DNA of 19,969 nt from Coriobacteriia bacterium (GCA_007125735.1 SLCP01000190.1:1-19969); one strand, 5' to 3'. Numbered from the stretch's first letter, positions 7,644-15,876 are shown. Notes: generated by a model from the letters alone, not told the origin. Program-made: numbers and translations.

Positions 7644-8389
7644 GGCGTCCTATCGCCATAGCACTCGTCCTTCTCTCCGCTATCCCGCTGGTGGTGGCAG
7701 TCGCGGGACTCCCTGCCCACGGCGACCCTTCCGCCCCGGTACACACTCACGTATCTGCGCACTACATCGAACGGGGTGCGGAGGAGGCGGGAGCGACCAA
7801 CCTCGTGACCGGGGTCTTGCTCAACTACCGTGGGCTCGACGCCGCAGGCGAGGTGACGGTCATCTTCACAGCTCTCATCGCCGTACTCGCCATACTGCTA
7901 GGAACGGGAACGACGCCCGAGAGCACGGCCAGCTCCCGCGGGGCAAGCGATCGGCGTGGCGCGGATCGCGAGTCCACGGTGGCGCCGGTGAGCCCGATCG
8001 TGAGCTTCGTGGTGCGCCTCCTCGCGCCGTTCATCGCGCTCTACGCTGCCTACGTGATCCTCCACGGCCATGTGACGCCGGGGGGCGGGTTCCAGGGAGG
8101 CGCCATCCTCGCAGGGCTGTTCATCGCTCTGGCCATGGTGCTCGGCACGAGAGCGATGCAACCGGTTGCGCGGACCGCGCTCGCGCCGTGGCTGCAGGGC
8201 GCCGCGGTCTTGAGCTTCGTGGTGGTCGGTACGGTCGGCGCATTCCTGACCGGGTTCTTCCTCGGCTTCCCTGCTGAGCCACCCCTACATCTCGTCCGAG
8301 AGCTTCTGATCATCGCCCTCGAAGTAGGAATCGCGATCGGCGGGGCCGCAGTACTCGCGACGATCTTCCTTCACATGGAGGCAAGCTGA
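7640..8389 (+). CDS. mrpB: Fused MbhE-MrpB (MbhF) antiporter subunit
   Basis: A 249-residue protein that joins two normally separate subunits. Residues about 1-90 are MbhE-like (the last segment of classical MrpA): a signal-like first helix, THVSAHYIERG, ATNLVTGVLLNYRGLDAAGEVTV with membrane Glu71, and helix IFTALIAVLAILL. Residues about 90-117 form a polar Ser/Arg/Glu linker. Residues about 118-249 are a full MrpB domain with four helices and the signature HVTPGGGFQGGAILAG (about 144-159). Start GTG at 7640 overlaps the previous stop. No stop codon or frameshift interrupts the join in the given sequence, so the fusion looks genuine. Confidence 0.88.
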   Translation: MRRPIAIALVLLSAIPLVVAVAGLPAHGDPSAPVHTHVSAHYIERGAEEAGATNLVTGVLLNYRGLDAAGEVTVIFTALIAVLAILLGTGTTPESTASSRGASDRRGADRESTVAPVSPIVSFVVRLLAPFIALYAAYVILHGHVTPGGGFQGGAILAGLFIALAMVLGTRAMQPVARTALAPWLQGAAVLSFVVVGTVGAFLTGFFLGFPAEPPLHLVRELLIIALEVGIAIGGAAVLATIFLHMEAS

Positions 8390-8742
8390 TGATAGTGATG
8401 CTATGGCACAACATCGATTACGTCGCCTCGGTAGTGCTCTTCAGCATCGGGCTCTACGTAGTCATCGCCAAAGAGAATCTCATCAAGAAGTTCCTCGGTC
8501 TGAACATCATGGAGACCGCGGTGTTCGCTTTCATCATCGCGCTCGGTATGGTGGAAGACGGCAGACCCCCGATCATGACCGGAGACGCTCAGGGCCCGTT
8601 CGCAAGCCCGCTACCGCAGACCCTCGTGCTGACGGGCATCGTGGTCGCCGTGTCGACAACCGCGCTCGCACTGACACTGATCATCCGCATATTCCGCCGC
8701 TTCGGGACCATAGAGGCGAACGAATTGAGGGAGATGGAGTAG
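8389..8742 (+). CDS. mrpC: Mrp/Mnh antiporter subunit C (NuoK-like, MbhG-like)
   Basis: A 117-residue, three-helix protein homologous to NuoK/MrpC. LFSIGLYVVIAKENLIKKFLGLNIMETAV (about residues 17-45) and ASPLPQTLVLTGIVVAVSTTALAL carry the characteristic Glu, Gly-Leu-Asn and PLPQ-LVLT-IV patterns. ATG at 8389 overlaps the mrpB stop (TGATG), with GGAGG about 7 bases upstream. The next gene starts immediately after its stop. Confidence 0.93.
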   Translation: MIVMLWHNIDYVASVVLFSIGLYVVIAKENLIKKFLGLNIMETAVFAFIIALGMVEDGRPPIMTGDAQGPFASPLPQTLVLTGIVVAVSTTALALTLIIRIFRRFGTIEANELREME

Positions 8743-10242
8743 GTGTACGCCTGGCCCCACTGGCTCGCACTCGTGGTGATGACACCGCTCGCAGGAGCTG
8801 CGCTCACGCCGATAGCGGCCCTGCTGGATCGGCGGAGTCCGCCATGGTGGGCGCTTGCCACGATGACGTTCACGTCACTTGCAGCGACCATGCTCGTGCT
8901 GCGCGTGTTCGCCGAGGGGCCGTTCTCGTACCTTCCCGGGGGATGGGCCGCCCCATACGGCGTCGAGCTACGCTTCGACGAGTTCAGTGCAGTCGTCGGC
9001 GTCATCTGTCTCATCGGCTGGATGGCGATACTGTTCTCATCGCGCTACACCCGTTCCCTACCCGAGTTCGCCAGCGATCGCTCGCCGTACTACTACGCGC
9101 TCCTCCTGCTCAATCTCGGAGGAATGATCGGCTTCGCTGTCACGGGTGACCTCTTCAACCTCTTCGTGTTCCTTGAGATCCTCTCGCTGTCCGGATACGC
9201 GCTGGTCGCCGTTGGCGGGGAGCGTATCGCAGAGATGGCAGCCTTCAAGTACTTACTCATGGGAGCGGTATCGTCGGTCCTCGTGCTGTTCGCGATAGGT
9301 TTCCTCTACGGGATGACGGGCACCCTTAACATCGCCGACGTGACGGCGCGGCTCGGCGCACTTGAGGGCCCGACAGCGCCCGCCGCGGTCGCGCTCGCGC
9401 TGCTTGCTGTCGGATTCGTCACGAAAGCGGCGATCTTCCCGCTTCACGTCTGGCTGCCGGATGCCCACGCTGCCGCACCGAGTCCGGTGAGCGCAGTACT
9501 CTCTGGACTCGTGGTCAAGCTAGGGGTCATCGGGATGATCCGCACGTATCGGATCTACTACGGTGCAGGCCTGTTCGACCTCACAGTGCTCAACCACGTC
9601 CTCATGTGGCTTGGGGCGATCTCCATCGTGATGGGCGCCTTCTTCGCCATCTTCCAAGAAGACGTGAAACTCATGCTCGCCTACTCGACCATCTCCAACA
9701 TCGGCTACATCATCATGGGGCTTGGGCTTGCCACGACATACGGCGTGATCGGAGCAAGCGTACACATCTTCAACCACGCCCTCATAAAGGCGACCCTCTT
9801 CCTCGCTGTAGGCGCGATCATCTACCGGACCGGGTACCGCACGCTGAGCGACTTGAGAGGGGTCGGACGCGCCATGCCGTTGACTTCTGTCGCACTCTCC
9901 ATCGGAGCGATCTCGATCGTAGGCATCCCGCCTACGGCCGGCTTTCTCTGCAAGTGGTACATCACTCTCGGCGCATTCGAGGCGAACCAGCCCCTCTTCG
10001 GATTCGTGCTGGTATTCGGGGCTCTACTGATCTTCGTGTACTACATCCGGATGGTTAACGCCTTCTACTTCCGCGAGCCCATACATGCCGAGGTGACCGA
10101 GGCACGCGAGGTTCCCGTCTCCATGCTCTTGCCCACACTCGTGCTCGCAAGTCTCTGTCTGATCATGGGCGTACTCGGGCGCATACCCCTCACCTTCATC
10201 GAACCCGGCGTCGTCCGGCTGCTCGCCCCACTCGGAGGCTGA
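8743..10242 (+). CDS. mrpD: Mrp/Mnh antiporter subunit D (MbhH/NuoN-like)
   Basis: A 499-residue protein with about 14 helices of the proton-conducting antiporter family shared with complex I. The key ionisable residues are in place: Glu145 in FVFLEILSLSGY (TM5), Lys228 and His235 in VTKAAIFPLHVWLPDAH (TM7), Lys259 in SGLVVKLG (TM8), Lys309 in FQEDVKLMLAYSTISN, and the TM12 lysine in FLCKWYITLG. Start GTG at 8743 follows the mrpC stop directly, with a purine-rich GGGAGATGGAG upstream. Position after C and sequence both fit the canonical D subunit. It is the first of four consecutive antiporter-like genes. Confidence 0.93.
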   Translation: MYAWPHWLALVVMTPLAGAALTPIAALLDRRSPPWWALATMTFTSLAATMLVLRVFAEGPFSYLPGGWAAPYGVELRFDEFSAVVGVICLIGWMAILFSSRYTRSLPEFASDRSPYYYALLLLNLGGMIGFAVTGDLFNLFVFLEILSLSGYALVAVGGERIAEMAAFKYLLMGAVSSVLVLFAIGFLYGMTGTLNIADVTARLGALEGPTAPAAVALALLAVGFVTKAAIFPLHVWLPDAHAAAPSPVSAVLSGLVVKLGVIGMIRTYRIYYGAGLFDLTVLNHVLMWLGAISIVMGAFFAIFQEDVKLMLAYSTISNIGYIIMGLGLATTYGVIGASVHIFNHALIKATLFLAVGAIIYRTGYRTLSDLRGVGRAMPLTSVALSIGAISIVGIPPTAGFLCKWYITLGAFEANQPLFGFVLVFGALLIFVYYIRMVNAFYFREPIHAEVTEAREVPVSMLLPTLVLASLCLIMGVLGRIPLTFIEPGVVRLLAPLGG

Positions 10243-10243
10243 G

Positions 10244-11719
10244 ATGGAAGTCGTCGACATCAGACCGATGCTCGCGCCCGGAGTGTCGTTCGCGTGCGCC
10301 GCGATGGTTTTCCTGTTCGGCCGCAATACCAACTGGCGCCGGTTCTGGATGCTCTCTGCGGCGACCATCAAGATGATCGTCGTCCTCTCCATGCTGCCAG
10401 GCTCGCTCCGAGGTGTCGTCTATACGTTCGATCTGGTCGATTTCACGGGCGGCATCGGCCTGGGGTTTCGCGCCGACGCGCTCGGGATGTTCTTCGCGCT
10501 CGTGTCCTCGAGCTTGTGGGTAGCGACGACCGTCTACGCCATCGGATACATGCGGGACGACGAGAAACGCGTCCGCTTCTTCGGGTTCTTCGCACTATGT
10601 GTATCCACCACAGTGGGCATCGCGTTCGCCGAGAACCTGCTCACGTTCTTCCTCTTCTACGAGATGCTCACTATCTGCACCTACCCGCTCGTGATTCACT
10701 ACGAGACTCCTGAGGCGCTGAGCGCAGGGCGAACGTACTTGACGTACACGCTCATCGGCGGTGCCTTCGTGCTCGTCGGGACGGTGATGGTGCATGATGC
10801 CACCGGCACACTGAGTCTCGGACACCCAGGCATCCTTGACGCCTCCATAAGCCCCGGCAGACTCGGCGTCATCTTCGCCCTTCTCATCGCCGGATTCGCT
10901 ACCAAGACGGCACTCATGCCACTCCACGGCTGGCTCCCCCGAGCGATGGTGGCCCCAACACCTGTCAGTGCGCTCCTGCACGCGGTGGCAGTCGTGAAGG
11001 CCGGAGCATTCGGCATCGTGCGCACGGTCTATAACGTATTCGGGATCGAACTTCTAGACGATCTCGGGTTCGCACTTCCACTCGCCGCGCTCGCTGCCGT
11101 CACCATCATCGTGGCATCCGTCATCGCCATCTTCCAAGAGGATCTCAAACGACGCCTCGCATACTCGACGATCAGCCAGATCTCCTACATCGTCTTGGCG
11201 GCAAGCATGCTCACCCCGTTTGCTGCCACCGCGGCGATCGTACACTTCGCGAATCAAGCGCTTGCGAAGATCACCATGTTCTTCGTTGCGGGAGCCATAC
11301 AGCGGACCACCGGCAAGACGAACGTCCACGAACTTGCCGGCATCGGCCACCAGATGCCGTGGACGATGGGCGCGTTCACCATCGCGGCTCTGAGCTTCAT
11401 CGGGATACCGCTGTTCGCCGGGTTCATCACCAAGTGGTACATCTCGCTCGGCGCTCTCGAATCCGGGCAGTGGTGGTTCCTGCTCGTGATGATCACGAGC
11501 TCGTTGCTGAACGCCGCGTACTTCCTGCCCATCGTGCACCTTGCGTTCTTCAAGCCAGCACGGGGAGATGCGGTGCCCGTGAAGGAAGCCCGTCCGACGC
11601 TTCTCATTCCAACACTCGTTTGCGCGGCATGGGTGCTCCTGCTCGGAACGATGTCCGAAGTGCCGGGGATGCCGTTCTCTCTCGCCGAGGCAGCCGTACG
11701 CTTCGTCTTCAGGATGTGA
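10244..11719 (+). CDS. Second antiporter-like subunit (MrpD/MrpA-type motifs)
   Basis: A 491-residue proton-conducting antiporter-family membrane protein. ATG at 10244 has GGAGG at 10234-10238 and sits one base after the mrpD stop. Key residues: Glu140 (FFLFYEMLTICTYPL), Lys221 and His228 (ATKTALMPLHGWLP), Lys252 (HAVAVVKAG), Lys302 (FQEDLKRRLAYSTISQ), and a TM12 lysine (FITKWYISLG). After TM7 it reads PRAMVAPTPVSALLHAVAVVKAG instead of the DAHPAAPSPVSALLSG form of mrpD. That form is closer to MrpA/NuoL-like subunits, suggesting this copy fills the second channel role that a full MrpA would play. It lacks MrpA's C-terminal MbhD/MbhE domains, which are encoded upstream. All key residues are present, so it should be active. 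Confidence 0.88.
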   Translation: MEVVDIRPMLAPGVSFACAAMVFLFGRNTNWRRFWMLSAATIKMIVVLSMLPGSLRGVVYTFDLVDFTGGIGLGFRADALGMFFALVSSSLWVATTVYAIGYMRDDEKRVRFFGFFALCVSTTVGIAFAENLLTFFLFYEMLTICTYPLVIHYETPEALSAGRTYLTYTLIGGAFVLVGTVMVHDATGTLSLGHPGILDASISPGRLGVIFALLIAGFATKTALMPLHGWLPRAMVAPTPVSALLHAVAVVKAGAFGIVRTVYNVFGIELLDDLGFALPLAALAAVTIIVASVIAIFQEDLKRRLAYSTISQISYIVLAASMLTPFAATAAIVHFANQALAKITMFFVAGAIQRTTGKTNVHELAGIGHQMPWTMGAFTIAALSFIGIPLFAGFITKWYISLGALESGQWWFLLVMITSSLLNAAYFLPIVHLAFFKPARGDAVPVKEARPTLLIPTLVCAAWVLLLGTMSEVPGMPFSLAEAAVRFVFRM

Positions 11720-11720
11720 G

Positions 11721-13223
11721 GTGGACCTCGTGGAAGACGCGTTCGTGCATTCAGCCCTCCCCCTACTGGCGGTGCTTCTCCCCATCGTCGGCGCCGGGAT
11801 CGTGCCGGCTCTCGGACGCGGCTCCGAGAGAGTGCGGCACGTGGCACTGTTGACGATCTGCAGCGCCACTGCGGTCCTCGCGCTGTGGTTCGTGCCCGGC
11901 GCTCTCGCAGGCGATGTCAGGGAGGCCTACCTGCTCCGGGTGACCCCGCAGATCTGGCTACACTTGCGCGTCGATGCCCTCGGTGTCCTCTTCGGCGCGA
12001 CCGTGGCGGTCCTCTGGCTGATCGTACTCATCTACTCGATCCCCTTCATGACCGATAGCCACCGGCTGCGCCGGTTCTACTCGTTCCTCATGCTCTGTCT
12101 TGGATGCATGATGGGTGTCGCCTACGCGGGCAACCTGCTCACGTTCCTCATCTTCTACGAGCTGTTCTCGATACTGACGTACCCGCTCATCGTTCACGAG
12201 GAGACGCCGGCGGCTCTGGCGGCGGGCACCAAGTACATCGTCTACATCCTGATCGGCGGCAGCCTCGTACTGGTGGGCGTTGTCTTCACGTTCTTCATCG
12301 CGGGTGAGCAGACGCTCGCCGCAGGCGGAGTGTTGAGCAGCGACATGGACGGCGGGGCACTGCGTGCTATCTTCTGGTGCTTCATCGCAGGATTCGGTGT
12401 CAAGGCCGCACTCGTACCGTTGCATGGATGGGTGCCCGACGCGCACCCGGCTGCCCCCGCACCCTTCTCGGCGATACTCTCCGGAGTCATGGTTGCGGCA
12501 GGAACCTTTGGTATCGCGCGCGTGGTCTTCCAGGTCTTCGGGGTGGAGGTGCTCTCGCAGCTTGGCGTGATGCCGTACGTCGCGGCCCTCGCAGCGCTAA
12601 CGGTGCTGTTCGCAGCCGTGCTCGCAGTGAACCAAGATGGCATCAAGCGCCGCCTCGCATACTCGACGATCAGCCAGATGGGATACGTGACGCTTGGAAT
12701 CTCGCTGTTGGGCCCAGGAGCTGCCGTCGGGGCGCTCGTCCATATCACCAATCACGCGTTCATGAAGGGCGCGCTCTTCTTGTGCGCAGGACTCTTGAGC
12801 AAGCACGCCGGTATCAGGAACGTGAGTGAGATATCGGGTGCCGCCCGTCGCATGCCATGGACCATGGCGATGTTCTCGATAGCATCGCTTGGCATGATCG
12901 GCACGCCACCGCTCGCGGGCTTCATCGGCAAGTGGTACCTCGGTCTCGGCATACTCGACGCTGGCCGCCCGTTCTACCTCATAGTCCTCCTTGGTGGCTC
13001 GCTGATCGCCGCAGTCTATCTCCTGCCGATCATCTACCGCGCCTACTTCGGCCAACCTCCATCAGCATCGGCCCGGTGCCCCGATGAACGGGAGGCCCCC
13101 ACAAGCGTGCTGGCACCCGCGCTCATCACAACACTTCTGACGATCGTGTTGGGGCTCGCCGCCACGGTTCCGGGATCCCCGCTGTCCCTTGCACAGCAAG
13201 CCGTCGACTCCTTCTTCCGTTAG
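11721..13223 (+). CDS. Third antiporter-like subunit, TM8 lysine missing
   Basis: A 500-residue antiporter-family protein starting at GTG 11721, one base after the preceding stop (AGGA at 11711-11714). An in-frame GTG at 11730 with GAGGTGG upstream is a near-equal alternative. It keeps Glu147 (FLIFYELFSILTYPL), Lys228 and the TM7 His (GVKAALVPLHGWVPDAHPAAP), Lys309 (NQDGIKRRLAYSTISQMGY), and the TM12 lysine (FIGKWYLGLG). The TM8 motif, however, reads SGVMVAAGTFGI, with Ala259 where the other three subunits have Lys. Overall it resembles the second subunit closely (FYE, STISQ, ETP after TM5), suggesting tandem duplication. The lost charge predicts altered or blocked proton transfer through this copy, or a structural role. 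Membership in the family is sure; its transport role is inference. Confidence 0.88.
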   Translation: MDLVEDAFVHSALPLLAVLLPIVGAGIVPALGRGSERVRHVALLTICSATAVLALWFVPGALAGDVREAYLLRVTPQIWLHLRVDALGVLFGATVAVLWLIVLIYSIPFMTDSHRLRRFYSFLMLCLGCMMGVAYAGNLLTFLIFYELFSILTYPLIVHEETPAALAAGTKYIVYILIGGSLVLVGVVFTFFIAGEQTLAAGGVLSSDMDGGALRAIFWCFIAGFGVKAALVPLHGWVPDAHPAAPAPFSAILSGVMVAAGTFGIARVVFQVFGVEVLSQLGVMPYVAALAALTVLFAAVLAVNQDGIKRRLAYSTISQMGYVTLGISLLGPGAAVGALVHITNHAFMKGALFLCAGLLSKHAGIRNVSEISGAARRMPWTMAMFSIASLGMIGTPPLAGFIGKWYLGLGILDAGRPFYLIVLLGGSLIAAVYLLPIIYRAYFGQPPSASARCPDEREAPTSVLAPALITTLLTIVLGLAATVPGSPLSLAQQAVDSFFR

Positions 13224-13230
13224 GCGCGCA

Positions 13231-15876
13231 ATGCACGGGATCGCGGACATCGCAGCACACCCTCTCCCGGCTCTCCTCGTGCTCTGGCCGCTGGTAGCGG
13301 CTGCCGCGGTACGACCACTCGGCCGCTGGCGTCCTCGAGTTCGGGATGGCTACGTGCTCGCCGTGACCGCCACGACGATGCTTGGAGCTGCCGCGCTCGT
13401 GCCCCTCGTCGCGTCGAATCCCCGCGTTGGAGCCGAGATCCCCGTGATGATAGGACGGCTGACGTTCATCGCTGACCCCTTCGGAATGGTGTTCGCGCTC
13501 TTCTCGACGTTCGTGTGGTTCTGCGCCACCCTCTACTCGCTCGACTACCTCTCCCACCACGAACGGCACGATCTCTACCATTGCACGAGCCTTGTCGTGC
13601 TGGGCTCGATGCTCGGCGTCGTGCTCGCCGGCGATCTCGTCACGCTCTACCTGTTCTTCGAGGCACTCGGACTCGTGGCGTTCCTGTTCGTGATACACAC
13701 GAGAACGGCCGAGGCGTCACGCGCATCGGTCACGTACCTGTGGATGACGGTGCTCGGTGGTTTCGCCCTCATCGGAGGCATCTTCCTGACACACGCTCTC
13801 GGAGGCGACGTTTCCCTCGCGCCTATACCCTTGCACGATAGCCCCGAGCTGCTTCGATGGACCACCTTCGCTCTGTTCGTGCTCGGCTTCGGCGTGAAGG
13901 CGGGCATGGTCCCCGTGCACGTGTGGCTTCCCGATGCGCATCCGGTCGCACCCGCGTCGGCGAGCGCGCTTCTGTCCGGTGTGATGATCAAGGCCGGCGC
14001 GTACGGCATCTTCCGGACGGTGAGCGCACTCTTCCGCCCAGAGGTCGTCACCGACGTCTCCGAACAGCTCTGGCGAGCAGCGGCCGGTTTCGGGCTTGCA
14101 GTGCTGTGGCTCGGCATCGCAACCATGGCGATCGGGGTCGTACTCGCCCTCGGTCAGCACGAGGCCAAGCGGATGCTCGCCTACCACAGCGTCAGCCAAA
14201 TGGGGTTCATCCTCGTGGGAATCGGTGCGGCCGGTTACATCGGCCCTGAAGGCGCGATGGGAACGGCGGGTGGCCTCTTCCACGCTGTCAACCACGCCCT
14301 GTTCAAGAGCGCCCTGTTCCTCGGTGTCGGAGCGGTGATATACCGCACTGGGCAGGGCGACATGTACCGACTCGGCGGCCTGTGGCGCAGGATGCCGTGG
14401 ACGTTCGCGTTCATGCTGGTCGCCGCGGCGGGCATCACGGGTGTGCCGCTCTTCAACGGGTTCGTGAGCAAGTGCCTCATCCACCACGCCCTCGAGCAGG
14501 CGTACGACGTCCAGCGGCTTGCCTCGCTCGATATCGCGGAGAAGATATACGTCGCCACGTGCGGCGGCACCGCGTGCTCGTTCATCAAGCTCATAGGTCT
14601 CGTGTTCCTCGGAAAGCCCGAGCACGAGTACGGCCCCGAGGTCACAGACCCGCCTCCACGCATGCTCGCCGCGCTCGCTCTTCTCGCGGCTGCGATAGTC
14701 GCCCTCGGCGTGAGGCCCGGGCTTCTCTTGAACGGGGTGTTCGAACCCGGTTTGCGTGCGTGGGCGCTCCCGACCCAACGGATCGCCTACTACCTCGACG
14801 TCTACTTCCTTAGCCCAGCCGACCTCATGTCCGTGGTGGTCGCGTTCGCTATCGGAGCAACCGTCTACGTCGTAGGAATGCGGTTCTCCTTGTTCCACAT
14901 ACACGCCCCCGCATGGGTCGGCGTCGGCTACTGGTACCATGCGTCAGCGCGCGGGTTCCTCGCATGCTCCGCTTGGGTGGGAGACTCCTACGACGCCTAC
15001 CTCGAAGCTGTCTCGCGGTTCCTGCGCAACACCCTCATCGGCGCTCGATCGATGTGGCGAATGATCGAGCGGGATATCGACCACCTCGCGGTGATCGTCG
15101 CGACGGGCATGCCAGGGATCAAGGGACGCCACTTCGTCAGGACCGCCCACGCCGCCCTCGATAAAGAGCGGGAGGCGACCGTACGGTATGCCGTGACGAA
15201 AGCTCATGCGTGGCTCCAGAGCCGCGAGGACTTCGACGCACGGCGCTCGCACGACACGCTGGAGGCGGTGCGAGATATCGCCGCATACATGACGAGGCGC
15301 CAGCACGGGCAGCGCACGCGCACACTCGCGGAGATGGTGCGCTCGGGTGAGGCCGAGGCGGCCCGGCGCGCGTTCGAACACGTCATGCACGAGATTCGCG
15401 CCTACCGCAGCGGGGTCGCGCATACCGCCATCGAGTTGGCCGAACAGCGCATGAGCGGACTCGACGTCATCGACCAGATCTCGGAGGCAGCCGAGCGCCT
15501 GTCACGCGAGGAGGGGTTCGACCGCAGGCTGCGCACACCACTCGAGCACGAGCGTCCTACCCGCGTCGCACTGCACGACTCGCTTGGAGCAGACGCCGAG
15601 CGGGTCACGGACACGGTGGGCCGGTGGCGAGCACGCTGGTTCGGACATGCGGAGCGAGCCGTGCGCCGCAGCATCGAGATCACGAGACTCGTGGTCGAGT
15701 CCGCCACCGAGGAGCACTCGCGCTGGGCGATCCCGCAGCAGGTCGACCCGAGGACCGTACTCAAGATGCGTCGGCGGATTCAGCGATACGCACGTGACAC
15801 GAGCCTCGGTGTGGCAGCGATCGTTCTGTTCTTCCTCGTCGTGGTCGTCTCCGTTCTCGTGGGATCCGTTCGGTGA
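13231..15876 (+). CDS. Fourth, NuoL-like antiporter subunit with long C-terminal helical arm
   Basis: An 881-residue protein, far above the ~500-650 of relatives. ATG at 13231 is preferred although its ribosome site is weak; an in-frame TTG at 13189 would overlap the previous gene by 35 bases. Residues about 1-555 are an antiporter domain with Glu144 (YLFFEALGLVAF), Lys223 and His230 (GVKAGMVPVHVWLPDAHPVAP), Lys254 (SGVMIKAGAYGI), Lys313 (HEAKRMLAYHSVSQMGF), and a TM12 lysine (FVSKCLIHH). Residues about 575-855 are soluble, rich in Arg, Glu and Ala, and apparently almost all helix or coiled coil; the strong positive charge suggests the cytoplasmic side. Residues about 858-880 form a final membrane helix. 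The end recalls, at larger scale, the NuoL lateral helix that finishes in a terminal membrane helix, but no sequence match is visible. It is last in the operon. Confidence 0.87.
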   Translation: MHGIADIAAHPLPALLVLWPLVAAAAVRPLGRWRPRVRDGYVLAVTATTMLGAAALVPLVASNPRVGAEIPVMIGRLTFIADPFGMVFALFSTFVWFCATLYSLDYLSHHERHDLYHCTSLVVLGSMLGVVLAGDLVTLYLFFEALGLVAFLFVIHTRTAEASRASVTYLWMTVLGGFALIGGIFLTHALGGDVSLAPIPLHDSPELLRWTTFALFVLGFGVKAGMVPVHVWLPDAHPVAPASASALLSGVMIKAGAYGIFRTVSALFRPEVVTDVSEQLWRAAAGFGLAVLWLGIATMAIGVVLALGQHEAKRMLAYHSVSQMGFILVGIGAAGYIGPEGAMGTAGGLFHAVNHALFKSALFLGVGAVIYRTGQGDMYRLGGLWRRMPWTFAFMLVAAAGITGVPLFNGFVSKCLIHHALEQAYDVQRLASLDIAEKIYVATCGGTACSFIKLIGLVFLGKPEHEYGPEVTDPPPRMLAALALLAAAIVALGVRPGLLLNGVFEPGLRAWALPTQRIAYYLDVYFLSPADLMSVVVAFAIGATVYVVGMRFSLFHIHAPAWVGVGYWYHASARGFLACSAWVGDSYDAYLEAVSRFLRNTLIGARSMWRMIERDIDHLAVIVATGMPGIKGRHFVRTAHAALDKEREATVRYAVTKAHAWLQSREDFDARRSHDTLEAVRDIAAYMTRRQHGQRTRTLAEMVRSGEAEAARRAFEHVMHEIRAYRSGVAHTAIELAEQRMSGLDVIDQISEAAERLSREEGFDRRLRTPLEHERPTRVALHDSLGADAERVTDTVGRWRARWFGHAERAVRRSIEITRLVVESATEEHSRWAIPQQVDPRTVLKMRRRIQRYARDTSLGVAAIVLFFLVVVVSVLVGSVR

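Noticed and set aside
13717..14940. Minus-strand frame of 407 codons antisense to the fourth antiporter gene
   Set aside because: His/Glu/Arg-rich shadow without ribosome site; the sense strand encodes conserved antiporter motifs.
6325..15876. NADH dehydrogenase (complex I) or energy-converting hydrogenase operon
   Set aside because: Antiporter subunits resemble NuoL/M/N, but there are no NuoB/C/D/H/I or hydrogenase large/small subunit genes, and E, F, G and B are specific to Mrp/Mbh antiporter modules.
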